64,000 nucleotides of DNA from Actinophytocola oryzae (GTDB lineage: Bacteria; Actinomycetota; Actinomycetes; Mycobacteriales; Pseudonocardiaceae). The DNA lies in NCBI RefSeq assembly GCF_004364325.1, contig NZ_SOCP01000005.1, positions 603,727 to 667,726 of the forward strand, in the 5' to 3' direction. The notes below the pieces were generated by a model. The model searched no databases, was not told where the DNA came from, and was given only the letters and a program-made list of their open reading frames with translations. Position numbers and translations under genes: made by a program. The number at the start of each line of letters is the position of its first letter. The first letter of the stretch is position 1. Positions 11,519 through 20,208 of this stretch are shown piece after piece.

Positions 11519-12712
11519 TTAGGCTACCCCGTCCTCTTTCGCGGCCCGCGCCACTGCGGCGGCAACCTCCGGCGCGACCCTCGGGTCGACCGCGCTCGGC
11601 ACGATGTAGTCCGCCGAGAGGTCCTCCTGGGCCACCGCGAAGATGGCCTCGGCGGCGGCGAGCTTCATGCGTTCGGTGATCCGCCGGGCGCCCGCGTCGA
11701 GCGCGCCGCGGAACACCCCGGGGAACGCCAGCGAGTTGTTGATCTGGTTCGGGAAGTCGCTGCGACCGGTCGCCACGATCGAGGCGTGCTTCCGTGCCAC
11801 GTCGGGGTGAATCTCCGGCGTCGGGTTCGACAGCGCGAACACGACCGAGCCGCTCGCCATGCTCGCGATCAGCTCCTCGGGCACCGTCGAGCCGGACAGG
11901 CCGACGAACACGTCGGCGCCCTCGAGTGCCTCGGCGAGCCCGCCACGCAGGCCGGACTCGTTGGTGCGGCTCGCCAGCTCGGCCTTGACCGAGTTCATGC
12001 CGTCACGGCCCTCGTGCAGGATGCCGCGCGAGTCGACCACCGTGAGCTCGCCCGCCCCCGAGGCCAGGAGGATGTTCGCGCAGGCGACACCGGACGCGCC
12101 CGCGCCCGCGATGACGATCCGCTGGTCGGCGATCGGCCGGTCGAGCACCGCGTTCGCGCCCTTGATCGCGGCGAGCAGGATGATCGCGGTGCCGTGCTGG
12201 TCGTCGTGCATGACCGGGCAGTCCAGTGCCTCGATCACGCGCTTCTCCAGCTCGAAGCAGCGCGGGGCGGAGATGTCCTCGAGGTTGACCGCGCCGAAGG
12301 ACGGGCGCAGGCGGACCAGGGTCTCGACGATCTCGTCCACGTCGGTGGTGTCGAGCACCAGCGGGATGGAGTTGAGGCCGCCGAACGTCTTGAACAGCGC
12401 GGACTTGCCCTCCATGACCGGCAGCGCGGCGCGGGGGCCGATGTCGCCGAGGCCGAGCACGGCGGTCCCGTCGCTGACGACCACGACGAGGCGGTCGGTC
12501 CAGGTGTACTTCTTCGCGAGCGAGGCGTCCTCCGCGATCGCGCTGCTCACCTTCGCCACACCGGGGGTGTAGGCGATGGACAGTGCGCGGGAGTCCGTGA
12601 TGGCGCGCGGTACCGAGACGTCCAGCTTGCCGCCCTCGTGGGCACGGAAGATCTCATCGTCGGTGATGGGAGTGTTCAGTTCGGTGGCTAGCGGGTCGTT
12701 CACGGCGGTCAT
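11519..12712 (-). CDS. NAD(P)-dependent malic enzyme
   Basis: 397 residues, the short malic enzyme without the phosphotransacetylase tail. It converts malate to pyruvate and carbon dioxide. Visible segments are the N-terminal YTPGVAKVSSAI, the catalytic/metal region VNLEDISAPRCFELE and HDDQHGTAII, and the Rossmann dinucleotide motif VIAGAGASGVA. The start ATG 12712 lies about 220 bp from the divergent epimerase gene, so the two share an intergenic control region. Confidence 0.94.
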   Translation of the reverse strand: MTAVNDPLATELNTPITDDEIFRAHEGGKLDVSVPRAITDSRALSIAYTPGVAKVSSAIAEDASLAKKYTWTDRLVVVVSDGTAVLGLGDIGPRAALPVMEGKSALFKTFGGLNSIPLVLDTTDVDEIVETLVRLRPSFGAVNLEDISAPRCFELEKRVIEALDCPVMHDDQHGTAIILLAAIKGANAVLDRPIADQRIVIAGAGASGVACANILLASGAGELTVVDSRGILHEGRDGMNSVKAELASRTNESGLRGGLAEALEGADVFVGLSGSTVPEELIASMASGSVVFALSNPTPEIHPDVARKHASIVATGRSDFPNQINNSLAFPGVFRGALDAGARRITERMKLAAAEAIFAVAQEDLSADYIVPSAVDPRVAPEVAAAVARAAKEDGVA

Positions 12713-12932
12713 TGCGTCCCTCCTGCGGGCTGATGCGGGAGCCTCGTGGCAGTGCGGAGCGGCTCCGCCCGATCACGGCATGGTCGACATCGATTGGGTG
12801 ACACCGATGTGGGGGACCTTGCCGGGGCACGTCAGCCGCCTCGCCGCTTTGTGGGGCGGGCGACCGCGGACGCTGCGGTGTCCCACAGTGTAGACACAAA
12901 GCACCGTGGGGCGTCGCGTACCCTCCGTCACT

Positions 12933-13538
12933 ATGGATGTGCGGGAGCTTGCTGTCCCAGGCGCTTTCGAGTTCACCCCCCGTTCGTTTCCGGACGAGCG
13001 TGGCGTGTTCGTGTCGCCGTACCAGGAGGCCGCGTTCGTGAAGGCGGTCGGCCACCCGCTGCGGCTGGCGCAGACGAACCACTCGCGGTCGCGGCGCGGG
13101 AGCGTGCGCGGGCTGCACTTCGCCGACGTGCCGCCGGGACAGGCGAAGTACGTGTACTGCCCGGTAGGCGCGATGCTCGACGTCGTGGTGGACATCAGGG
13201 TCGGTTCGCCGACCTTCGGCGCGTGGGATGCCGTACGCCTGGACCCGGTCGACTTCCGCGCGGTGTACGTGCCGGAGGGGGTGGGGCACGCGTTCGTGGC
13301 GCTGGAGGACGAGACAGTGATCTCCTACCTCTGCTCGACGCCGTACAACCCGCCCGCCGAGCACGGCATCACGCCGGTGGACCCGGCGCTCGGCCTGCCG
13401 TGGCCGGAGGACATCGAGGTACTGCTGTCGGAGAAGGACACCGCGGCACCGACGCTGGCGGAGGCGGAGGCTTCGGGGCTGTTGCCGTCCTATGCGGAGT
13501 GCCAGGCGCGCTACCGGGAGCTGAGGAGCCTGGGGTGA
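12933..13538 (+). CDS. dTDP-4-dehydrorhamnose 3,5-epimerase-like protein
   Basis: 201 residues of the RmlC cupin family, which epimerises dTDP-4-keto-6-deoxyglucose for deoxysugar synthesis. The core motifs are present: RGLHFADVPPGQAKYV with the catalytic-type His, DVVVDIRVGSPTFG, and the YVPEGVGHAF loop. It stands alone here with no other dTDP-sugar genes, so it may be an orphan from a glycosylation pathway. ATG 12933 gives the family start MDVRELAVPG. The last 28 bp overlap the convergent peptidase gene. Confidence 0.88.
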   Translation: MDVRELAVPGAFEFTPRSFPDERGVFVSPYQEAAFVKAVGHPLRLAQTNHSRSRRGSVRGLHFADVPPGQAKYVYCPVGAMLDVVVDIRVGSPTFGAWDAVRLDPVDFRAVYVPEGVGHAFVALEDETVISYLCSTPYNPPAEHGITPVDPALGLPWPEDIEVLLSEKDTAAPTLAEAEASGLLPSYAECQARYRELRSLG

Positions 13539-13831
13539 GGCCAGAGGCGGGCCAGGACGACGCCGTGCACGTCGGCGGGGCCGAGCTCGCGTGAGTCGGT
13601 GCTGGCGATGGCGTTGTCCCCCTCGACGTGCCATCGTCCGCCGGTGGCCCGGGTTGCCCGCTTGATGGAGAGTTGCCCGGGCCGGGTCACCCACGTGACC
13701 ACCACCACATCACCCGTACGTGGCTGTCGACTACGCCGAGCAAGCACAACATCCCCGTGTCGCAAGGTAGGCACCATGGACGGCCCGACGACGCGGATGC
13801 GCCGGTAGGGCAGCCGCCCGAGTGGGTTCAT
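13511..13831 (-). CDS. sodX: S26-family peptidase, Ni-SOD maturation protease
   Basis: 106 residues of the signal-peptidase-like S26 family. The catalytic Ser18 is in VVGPSMVPTL and the Lys57 is in LSIKRA; the GDN motif (VEGDNA) is also present. There is no membrane anchor, unlike true signal peptidases. Its divergent position 83 bp from sodN is the known arrangement of the protease that removes the Ni-SOD propeptide to expose the N-terminal nickel-binding His. The symbol is given from this context. Confidence 0.85.
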   Translation of the reverse strand: MNPLGRLPYRRIRVVGPSMVPTLRHGDVVLARRSRQPRTGDVVVVTWVTRPGQLSIKRATRATGGRWHVEGDNAIASTDSRELGPADVHGVVLARLWPHPRLLSSR

Positions 13832-13914
13832 TCGATCACCTCCGCCGTGTCCGCACAGGATGCCGGGAGTAGTGTCCGAAGCGTCGGAGCGTCAACCTTG
13901 TTTCAGGAGGAAAG

Positions 13915-14322
13915 ATGCGACTCCTGTCGCGCATTCTCGGCCCACGCCTGGAGGCGACCGCACACTGCGACCTTCCGTGTGGCGTGTACGACCCGGCGCA
14001 GGCCCGCATCGAGGCCGAGTCGGTGAAGGCCATCCAGCAGAAGTACCAGGACAACGAGGACCCGGAGTTCCGCACGCGCGCGATCCTGATCGCGGAGCAG
14101 CGGAGCGAGCTGGTCAAGCACCACCTGTGGGTCCTGTGGACCGACTATTTCAAGCCGCCGCACTTCGAGAAGTACCCCCAGCTGCACGAGCTGGTCAACA
14201 AGGCGACCAAGGCCGCCGGCGCGTCCGGCACCAAGGGCTCCATGGACCCCGCCAAGGGCCAGGAACTCCTGGACTACATCGCCGAGATCGACAAGATCTT
14301 CTGGGAGACCAAGCAGGGCTGA
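13915..14322 (+). CDS. sodN: Nickel superoxide dismutase; 3' end is the element attachment site
   Basis: 135 residues. A 16-residue propeptide (MRLLSRILGPRLEATA) precedes the nickel hook HCDLPCGVY, where His17, Cys18 and Cys22 bind nickel after cleavage. The rest is the four-helix bundle (IEAESVKAIQQKY, RAILIAEQRSELVKHHLWVLWTDYF). The enzyme dismutates superoxide. RBS AGGAGG lies 6 bp before ATG 13915. The last 12 codons (EIDKIFWETKQG) and stop lie in a 41-bp sequence that is repeated at 27947, so the coding sequence is intact although a 13.7-kb element has been inserted immediately behind it. Confidence 0.96.
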   Translation: MRLLSRILGPRLEATAHCDLPCGVYDPAQARIEAESVKAIQQKYQDNEDPEFRTRAILIAEQRSELVKHHLWVLWTDYFKPPHFEKYPQLHELVNKATKAAGASGTKGSMDPAKGQELLDYIAEIDKIFWETKQG

Positions 14323-14324
14323 GG
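14284..14324 (+). repeat. Left attachment site, 41-bp direct repeat
   Basis: The 41 bases are identical to 27947-27987 and differ from it at the bases just outside both ends (C versus T before, C versus T after). They encode the last 12 codons and stop of sodN plus two bases. Recombination within this repeat would leave sodN intact after insertion. Confidence 0.93.
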
Positions 14325-14337
14325 CCAAGCCTCTCGA

Positions 14338-14383
14338 AACGGCGCTGACCAGCGGAAATATCTTCCGTAGGTCGGCGTCGTTT
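14338..14383 (+). terminator. Element-borne terminator behind sodN
   Basis: A 13-bp stem with two G-T-type mismatches (arms 14338-14350 and 14370-14382) encloses an inner CGGAA/TTCCG stem and is followed by TTT. Its sequence is clearly related to the terminator at 27999-28044 but diverged, so the element brought its own version to end sodN transcription. Confidence 0.75.
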
Positions 14384-14991
14384 CTCGTTGTTAGGCGACC
14401 TTTGACGGCCTGGAGACGGCCTGATCTTGGTCGCTGCCCGCCGTCTGGCCTGGGGCATTCGGTCAGCTCATGGCGGTCCCAGGGACGAGCTGGGTTCGGG
14501 CCGACGGGGGTACCTGTGCGCCATGGTGATGACCTCCCTGGGGGCAAGCCGACTCGGCCAGTTGAGGTTTGTCGGCACCTACTCGCCGCCGTTTCCCCTC
14601 GCCCTGGCCGCCCTTAGCGCCGGATCGTCGGTGTCAAGGGGCGAGCGAAGCGAGATCGCGCCAGCGACGCCGTCAGGCGCCCTTGATGCTGGCGGGCCGG
14701 TGTTAAAAGATCACGGGCAGATGAGGGGGCGGCCTTCGTGAGCCGCAGGTGCCAAGCAGGCTTGTGGATTGAGTGCGGCGCTGTCCTGATCGCCGGCCGG
14801 CGGCCGTGAGCGGAGCGGCAGGCCGTCCGGCTGGCAGCGGCGCGAAGCGCCGCCCTTGATCCTCAAGAGGCGAGTTCTGCAAGCTCAACTATGCCAACGA
14901 CACAACCAAGTTGATCCCGAACGGCATCGCCTACGTGGTTGAACGCTCGCTCGCTGATACCGTGCGGAACGTTCACACGTTGCGATGAGGG
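14384..14991. other. Non-coding left end of the element
   Basis: I see no convincing gene in these 608 bases. Several inverted repeats are present: TCAAGGGGCG (14634) with CGCCCTTGA (14678), and a GGCGC-GAA-GCGCC hairpin near 14839-14851 followed by CCTTGATCCTCAAG. They could be terminators, integrase arm sites or transfer/replication sequences; the sequence alone does not decide. Confidence 0.5.
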
Positions 14992-15960
14992 ATGCAAGTG
15001 GAAGATCGCCTGTTGCCCATAAATGGGTTGCTTGGTCTGGTGCTTCCTTATGGCATCGACAAGCCGCTGCTGAAGGAGAGCGGCTATGAACTGGCTGGCT
15101 TGGAGGTGCCAGTCACGACCGCCACAGGCAAGGTCGTCATCGATGTGCTCCTGTTCAACCGCGACCGATCGCTACTCCTGGCGTGCGAGGCCAAGTCGGG
15201 TGCGAACGTGGAGGCGCCGCAAGCTGCAAAGTACCGGCTTCTCGATGCGCAGGGCATTGTACTAGCAGGCAATATAACCCTCAGTAGTCCAATACAACCA
15301 TCTGTGGTCGCGGTGTACGCCTGCCTCTGTCAGCACATCGACCGCATCCGGTTGGGACTAAATGAGGTGAACCTTCACTCTCCCATCGTTGGCGTCTGCC
15401 ACGAGCACATCACGTTCGATCTTTCTGACCAAGTGCCTGAACCGGTGCTTCGAACCTTCCCGGTTCGATCGTTGCCACTCAACGGACCGCCCCCGAGTCT
15501 GATTCAGTTTGATCATGAATCCTCAGTGGCCGATGTGACGCCGGCAGTGCGCGCTCAGCTCGTCAAGGCTCTCGCAGTACCAAAGCAGCAGGTGACTGTT
15601 CGCTGGCTCGCCGAAGAGGCAGCGCCCTACCTGGCCTTCTACGCAAGAACGGCTCAACAGCGCCTTGTGAGAACTGTTGGAGAAGCTGCGAGGCAGATCG
15701 CGCAGTCTGACACCGCGACGTTCGAGTATCACCCGCCACCGCCCAACGACCCTAACTGCGGGTTCGTGCGCTTCCTGAGAACCCCCGAAGACAATGATCC
15801 ACGTGGGCGGACCCAGGCCTACCAGGCGCTCGCTCGCAGTAGTCAGTTGAGGCGAAAGCGAACCCGTCAGCATGATCCTGATCAACTTGACCTGTTGCAG
15901 GAGCTGCTTCAGGCGGATGATGAAGACACCATCGAAGCCGGGGAGGAGGAAGAGCCGTGA
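14992..15960 (+). CDS. PD-(D/E)XK nuclease-like protein, cargo gene 1
   Basis: 322 residues (320 if GTG 14998, better spaced from the GAGGG ribosome site, is the start). Residues 46-81 fit a PD-(D/E)XK active site: Asp51 in VVIDVLL, then Glu66-Ala-Lys68 in LLLACEAKSG, then Gln77 in the following helix. The rest is unrecognised; the C-terminus is strongly acidic (EDTIEAGEEEEP). It overlaps the next gene by GTGA, so the two are one unit. Position inside the left attachment site, lower GC than the host and the nuclease motif suggest a defence or restriction function, which is inference. Confidence 0.65.
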   Translation: MQVEDRLLPINGLLGLVLPYGIDKPLLKESGYELAGLEVPVTTATGKVVIDVLLFNRDRSLLLACEAKSGANVEAPQAAKYRLLDAQGIVLAGNITLSSPIQPSVVAVYACLCQHIDRIRLGLNEVNLHSPIVGVCHEHITFDLSDQVPEPVLRTFPVRSLPLNGPPPSLIQFDHESSVADVTPAVRAQLVKALAVPKQQVTVRWLAEEAAPYLAFYARTAQQRLVRTVGEAARQIAQSDTATFEYHPPPPNDPNCGFVRFLRTPEDNDPRGRTQAYQALARSSQLRRKRTRQHDPDQLDLLQELLQADDEDTIEAGEEEEP

Positions 15961-17027
15961 CCACGAGAGCCGACATGGGCCGAAGCCTTGCCCTTGATCC
16001 TAGTTCACCCACCAAGACCTTCGTGGTAGAGGCGCACGCTGATCAGCCCCGCGCTTTGCTTGAAGACATCGTTGGCGCAAAGAACGTTGAGCCGACGGGC
16101 GACGCCTTCCTATTCAAGGCGCTCCGCCCCGAGGGCACACTGTGGGTAGACCAGTTAGATGGACGATTTTGGTCTATTCACACAGACCTTCAAACCCATG
16201 CGGCAAAAGCTTTTCTAAGTAAAGAGATAGAACGCCGCCGGGAACTCGACTGGATGTGGCTTCCTTCAGGCCATCTTCGAAACCTGTGGCCGAACTCTAT
16301 TTCAAGAAGAGTCCACACCACTTTCGATGGCCGCAAGTTCCTTGATACGGACTCATCCGCCGGCGAGTTGCGCGTGCAACTCTCCGGGCGGAGTGCGACA
16401 AACCTTCTCGACCATATATCGCGCATTGAAGAGTACAGTTCGTCTGTCTCATTTGACCGCGTCCAGGCGTCACTCATCGATCCAGACCTAGGTCAAGTCG
16501 AAGAGGGTGTCAGTCGAATGGGGCGCTTTGTAGTAACAGGTGACTCATTCGAATTTCATGCTCAATTTGTAAGATCAGTTGTCCAACGTTACAAGCGCTT
16601 GGTCAAGCTATGCGAACAAAGGGCGATCTCATACAGAGCATACGCGACCGACACGGACGGAACCGGCGGAACCCTTCGCGGCGGCCCTATAGTTCTAAAT
16701 TTCAAACGCAATATCGCTGACCTAGATTCTTTTGCGACAACATTGTTCTCAGCGCGCGCTCCGTATCGCCTGTGGGGTTCTCCAGAAATAAAGGAGCATT
16801 ACGCAACGGTCCATGCCGTTGATCTGCATGTCGCAAACGACATTCGCATGGACATCGGCCGGAACTGGCTCCGCATATATCTTAACGAAGGCGCTTGCGG
16901 CAACACCGTTGCTCGACTGGTCGCCAACCTACAGCACACATTTGACAGCGCACTAAGTTTCACCGACCCAGAACTCCAAATCGCTCTCACCGCAGAGACG
17001 CCTGCCCTTTCGCCTGCTAACAGCTAA
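15957..17027 (+). CDS. Unrecognised partner of the nuclease-like protein, cargo gene 2
   Basis: 356 residues beginning at GTG 15957 within the stop of the nuclease gene. No signal peptide or membrane segment is seen. Segments include WVDQLDGRFWSIHTD near residue 65, an ILE/SRIEEYSSSVSF helix near 160 and VHAVDLHVANDIRMDIGRNWLRIYLNEG near 285. I do not recognise a domain; it could be the sensing or target-recognition partner. The gene is noticeably more AT-rich than its neighbours, with codons such as ATA, AAA and TTT, a sign of recent acquisition. Confidence 0.6.
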   Translation: MTTRADMGRSLALDPSSPTKTFVVEAHADQPRALLEDIVGAKNVEPTGDAFLFKALRPEGTLWVDQLDGRFWSIHTDLQTHAAKAFLSKEIERRRELDWMWLPSGHLRNLWPNSISRRVHTTFDGRKFLDTDSSAGELRVQLSGRSATNLLDHISRIEEYSSSVSFDRVQASLIDPDLGQVEEGVSRMGRFVVTGDSFEFHAQFVRSVVQRYKRLVKLCEQRAISYRAYATDTDGTGGTLRGGPIVLNFKRNIADLDSFATTLFSARAPYRLWGSPEIKEHYATVHAVDLHVANDIRMDIGRNWLRIYLNEGACGNTVARLVANLQHTFDSALSFTDPELQIALTAETPALSPANS

Positions 17028-17111
17028 GCCAGCCGATGTTCAGTTCAGGGGCGATAAATTGCAGGCAGCGGCGAGCGGCATCACATAACGATCAGATGCC
17101 ACAACCTGATT

Positions 17112-17522
17112 CTAGCGAGATGACGACGTGCGACGTCGCGCAAGCAAGTCAGGGAATTCAGTCTGAAGGACGCAGAATTCGTTGCCCCAGGGGTCTCGCA
17201 TTACCCAGAAGTCGTGACTCCGCTCTTGTTGGTGGTCCCAGCGAGTTGCGCCGAGTGCTTCAAGGCGGCGCACTTCGATCTCTACGTCGTCGGTTTCGAG
17301 GTCGAGATGCATCCGCTCTTTGCCAGCCTTGGAGTCGGTAGTGAGTTGAAGTAGTACGCGTATCTCGGAGTCAGGAAGGCGCAGGCGACGATACACCTTG
17401 CTGCTTTCTGGATTGATGGGTTCTTCTGTTGCTTCGAGGGCGGCGGACCAGAAGACTGTGCCTTGGTCGAGGTCACCGACGTCGATAACGAAGTGAGCCA
17501 CTCGGCTCGCGTGTGAACTCAT
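17112..17522 (-). CDS. VOC-family glyoxalase/dioxygenase-like protein
   Basis: 136 residues of the vicinal oxygen chelate fold: HFVIDVGDLDQGTVFWSAAL at the start, MHLDLETDDVEIEVRRLEALGATR in the middle and the FWVMRDPWGNEFCVLQ ending with the usual metal-site Glu. Such proteins are glyoxalases, dioxygenases or antibiotic-binding resistance proteins; the substrate is unknown. ATG 17522 overlaps the stop of the upstream regulator (ATGA), so both come from one transcript. Confidence 0.82.
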   Translation of the reverse strand: MSSHASRVAHFVIDVGDLDQGTVFWSAALEATEEPINPESSKVYRRLRLPDSEIRVLLQLTTDSKAGKERMHLDLETDDVEIEVRRLEALGATRWDHQQERSHDFWVMRDPWGNEFCVLQTEFPDLLARRRTSSSR

Positions 17523-18298
17523 GGCCTGCCGGCGTCGACGAGATTGTGCGCGACTCTGTGAGCGAGTTCCTCGTTGCGGGCGATGACGCCCCATCCGGTG
17601 ACTACGACGCCGTCGTAGCTCATGCCGGTCCAGCGACCCCAGGCGTGTTCGCCGTGTGGGTGTAGGGCGAGGTACATCGTGCCCTTGGACCGCACGGCAC
17701 CTTCTGTTGACCGGTACCACCCCATAAGGGCCTCGTTGTCCCATATGCACAGCTCGCCGCGCCAGCTGTAGCTGCCTTCGGCCGGCGCCCTGTCGGCCTC
17801 AAGCTGGAGTCGCTCCCCTTGCTGGTGGACCGTCAGCATGTGGACGTCGACGCGGGGTACGTCGTCCTTGGACGTCTGCCAGGCGCACCACCAGTCGCCA
17901 GACAGGTCTAGCTCGTGGCTGACCACCTTCCCAGCGTCGACCTGCCGGCTCGGTGTGGAGATGGTCGGCGGCGGCGCGGGAGCCGAGGCGCCAGGTCTCG
18001 GTACGACGCTGATGCTGCCGCTGTAGGGCTGGAAGAGTTGCGCGACACCCCAGTCGGGGAACATGGCTTCCAGTACGCGGCAGTGGTGTGAGTACGGGAG
18101 TTTGGTCAGCTCGCCGGACAGCCAGCGATAGAACTGGGCTTTGCTGGGGCCGGTATTCATCAATTCACGGTCTAGCTTGGCGGCTGCCTTGATGTACTCC
18201 CGCGCGAATGCGCTGTAGACCTGTAGGTGACGCTGCCTGAGTAGTACCTTCAGTAGGAGTGTGGTCCCGGTCTCTTCGGGATCGTTGTCGCTGGTCAC
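17519..18298 (-). CDS. Helix-turn-helix regulator of the element
   Basis: 259 residues. Residues 10-90 form an HTH-like domain seen in many actinobacterial element proteins (VYSAFAREYIKAAAKL, SKAQFYRWLSGELTKLPYSHHCRVLEAMFPDWGVAQLF). A proline-rich linker (APAPPPTIST) leads to a beta-rich Trp-containing C-terminal domain (LDLSGDWWCAWQTSKDD ... YDGVVVTGWGVIARN) of unknown ligand. It is divergent from the transfer operon across a region holding repeated GACGAGAC boxes and is the likely repressor of that operon. Confidence 0.65.
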   Translation of the reverse strand: MTSDNDPEETGTTLLLKVLLRQRHLQVYSAFAREYIKAAAKLDRELMNTGPSKAQFYRWLSGELTKLPYSHHCRVLEAMFPDWGVAQLFQPYSGSISVVPRPGASAPAPPPTISTPSRQVDAGKVVSHELDLSGDWWCAWQTSKDDVPRVDVHMLTVHQQGERLQLEADRAPAEGSYSWRGELCIWDNEALMGWYRSTEGAVRSKGTMYLALHPHGEHAWGRWTGMSYDGVVVTGWGVIARNEELAHRVAHNLVDAGRP

Positions 18299-18317
18299 GA
18301 GACCAGGGTAGCACGAA

Positions 18318-18387
18318 GACGAGACAAGTCGAGACTCTGCGGGTCTACTTGGGACGAGACAGGACGGTCATGGCGTCCGGACGAGAC
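18318..18387. promoter_or_regulatory. Three GACGAGAC direct repeats between divergent operons
   Basis: The 8-mer GACGAGAC occurs at 18318-18325, 18353-18360 and 18380-18387, with near copies GTCGAGAC (about 18328) and GACGAGAA nearby. They lie between the start of the HTH regulator and the first core gene, so they may be its operators or iterons. Confidence 0.5.
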
Positions 18388-18455
18388 TCAAGCTCGCCGA
18401 TTGTGTACTCAGTCGCTCCGAATGGCGCGGCAGGACGAGAAGGGTACACATCGAG

Positions 18456-18902
18456 ATGGCAATCTCTCGGGGACATCGATTTCCAATCGAATTCGCGGAC
18501 GCTTTTCCGCAGGGTCTTGTGTTGATGGGTGAGGTCGCGCCGGACACTGAATACCAGTCGCGGGAGGACCGGGCTGCCGGCCGGCCCGTGCGGCAGCGCG
18601 TCGACGAGCTGACCGGTAGGCGGCAGTGGAAGGCGACGGTCACCGACCCGAACGAGCCGAACGCCAAGAGGGCCTCGTTCGAGGTGACCTTCCTGGCTGA
18701 CGTTCAGCCGGTGCCGGCCACGGTCGAGGTGCTGCCGGGCGTGCGACCGGTCGAGTTGGAGGGCCTGACGGCTGAGCCGCGCGTCGCGGGTAGCGGCGAG
18801 TTCAAGTACCAGTCATACCTGTTCCGGGCGGCTGGGTTCCGCGCTACCGGCGTGGCTGGTGGCACACGGAAGGCTCCTGAGTCCGCCAACAAGGCCGCGT
18901 GA
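18456..18902 (+). CDS. Conserved AICE protein, first gene of the core operon
   Basis: 148 residues, soluble. The sequence is beta-rich with segments DAFPQGLVLMGEVAPDTEYQ, GRRQWKATVTDPNEP and PVELEGLTAEPRV, reminiscent of small OB-fold-like regulatory proteins that precede transfer genes in Streptomyces elements. No catalytic motif is visible. Its stop overlaps the next gene by GTGA. The role is unknown. Confidence 0.7.
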   Translation: MAISRGHRFPIEFADAFPQGLVLMGEVAPDTEYQSREDRAAGRPVRQRVDELTGRRQWKATVTDPNEPNAKRASFEVTFLADVQPVPATVEVLPGVRPVELEGLTAEPRVAGSGEFKYQSYLFRAAGFRATGVAGGTRKAPESANKAA

Positions 18903-19372
18903 GGCACGAGATGAATGCCTGGTGGGGCGAGACGGGAACGCTGATCGAGTCTGCCACGCGTGGCGGTCGGTCGGCTCCCGTCCGTCACAACGCGGGAAGG
19001 GCTGTGATTGTGATGGTGCCGGACTACTTGGTTGGGCGCTGGGAGACGGCGTACGAGGCGTACAAGTCTGCGTCCGCGTTGGTCGACGCGTCGACTCCCG
19101 GGGACGCTGCGGCGGCGGAGCAGATGGCACATGCTTCAGACGCGGTCGCGGCGGCGTGGCGGGACATCGCTGGGGAGGCGGACCTCTCGTGGTGGTCGAC
19201 TGCTGCGGTAACCACTGCCGCTCAGGCGTTTGAGCACCAGGCGCAGGACTGGGCAGCACGGGCCAGGCACGGGCGGCAGTCCGCGGTTGCCGGTGACGGT
19301 CGCAGGCGACGGCCGGCGTACCCGGTCGCGGTACGGAACGACCAGGTCGGTGGTGTGACCGATGCCGGCTGA
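18899..19372 (+). CDS. Hypothetical protein of the element
   Basis: About 157 residues from GTG 18899 (GTGA overlap with the previous gene); ATG 18911 is an alternative. The middle is helical and Ala-rich (WETAYEAYKSASALVDAS, AWRDIAGEADLSWWSTAAVTTAAQAFEHQAQDWAARAR), the tail basic. I do not recognise it. It overlaps the next start by 11 bp, consistent with a packed operon. Confidence 0.6.
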   Translation: MRHEMNAWWGETGTLIESATRGGRSAPVRHNAGRAVIVMVPDYLVGRWETAYEAYKSASALVDASTPGDAAAAEQMAHASDAVAAAWRDIAGEADLSWWSTAAVTTAAQAFEHQAQDWAARARHGRQSAVAGDGRRRRPAYPVAVRNDQVGGVTDAG

Positions 19373-19607
19373 TCAGGAACCGCAGACCTTGGCCGACGCA
19401 CACGAGGTTCTATGGCGGACCCGTCCGAATCGAGACGCGCATCCTTCGAAGTGGGCGGCGTTTTACCGGCACAGAGCGCAGGTGTATGCGGCCACGGCCA
19501 AGATCGATCTCCGGCACCGCCACGAGGCGACACAGTGTGCAGGACTGGAGATGCGCAAGGCGCTCGATATCGAGCACCGGCTCAGCTCTCAGGGTGATGG
19601 CGCGTGA
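19362..19607 (+). CDS. Small AMED_5909-like protein
   Basis: 81 residues. The layout TLADAHEVLWRTRPNRDAHPSKWAAFYRHRAQVYAATAKIDLRHRHEA resembles small proteins annotated as the AMED_5909 family in Amycolatopsis-type genomes, usually next to an XRE regulator as here. Function unknown. Its stop overlaps the next start by GTGA. Confidence 0.65.
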   Translation: MPADQEPQTLADAHEVLWRTRPNRDAHPSKWAAFYRHRAQVYAATAKIDLRHRHEATQCAGLEMRKALDIEHRLSSQGDGA

Positions 19608-20128
19608 ACGCGTCAGCTCTGCCGGCTGAGTTGACGGACGGCAGGGTCAACAGGGCTGTCGGTGAGGAGCTGCGGCGTTTGCGTGAGGCTCGTGGGTTGT
19701 CGAGGGCTCAGTTCGTCGGACTGCTGCCGTCGGGTATCGGTGACCGGACCCTGCTGTCCTACGAACACGGGACTCGACAGCTCACGCTGATGCGGTTCGC
19801 CGAGTTGAGTTGGGCGCTGGAGGTTGAGGCGCCCATCCTGTTCGCTCGGGGGCTCCAGCGGGCACGTGTTCTCGTGGAGCACCTGACGCTCACGGTGGAT
19901 CTCCTTGCTCTGCTCGTTGACACCCGGGTCACCTTCCGGCCGCTCGCGCAGTGGGCGCGGAACACACTCAACGAGCACCCCAACGGGATTGTCGAGGTCG
20001 AGCCGGCGGTGGTACGCAACCTCGCAAGGTTCATCGGTTGCAGCCCAAGGGAACTGGCTGACTATCTCGCACGATTCGCGCCCGATGGCTGCGCAGACGA
20101 ACGGAAACTGGCAGGCCTTCCACAGTAG
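19604..20128 (+). CDS. XRE-family helix-turn-helix regulator
   Basis: 174 residues. Residues 15-75 are a lambda-repressor-like HTH (VGEELRRLREARGLSRAQFVGLL ... TLLSYEHGTRQLTLMRFAELSWAL). The remaining 100 residues are helical and unassigned. It probably controls transfer or replication genes downstream. Confidence 0.8.
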   Translation: MNASALPAELTDGRVNRAVGEELRRLREARGLSRAQFVGLLPSGIGDRTLLSYEHGTRQLTLMRFAELSWALEVEAPILFARGLQRARVLVEHLTLTVDLLALLVDTRVTFRPLAQWARNTLNEHPNGIVEVEPAVVRNLARFIGCSPRELADYLARFAPDGCADERKLAGLPQ

Positions 20129-20208
20129 CTGAAGTCCTCAGTAGATAAAACACACGCGGGGTCGTGTGGCGATGGCGCACGTCCATGTGCGGCGCGCTGA
20201 TCCCGTAG

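Noticed and set aside
13511..13831. Ordinary type I signal peptidase
   Set aside because: It lacks a membrane anchor and is only 106 residues, and its place beside sodN points to Ni-SOD maturation.
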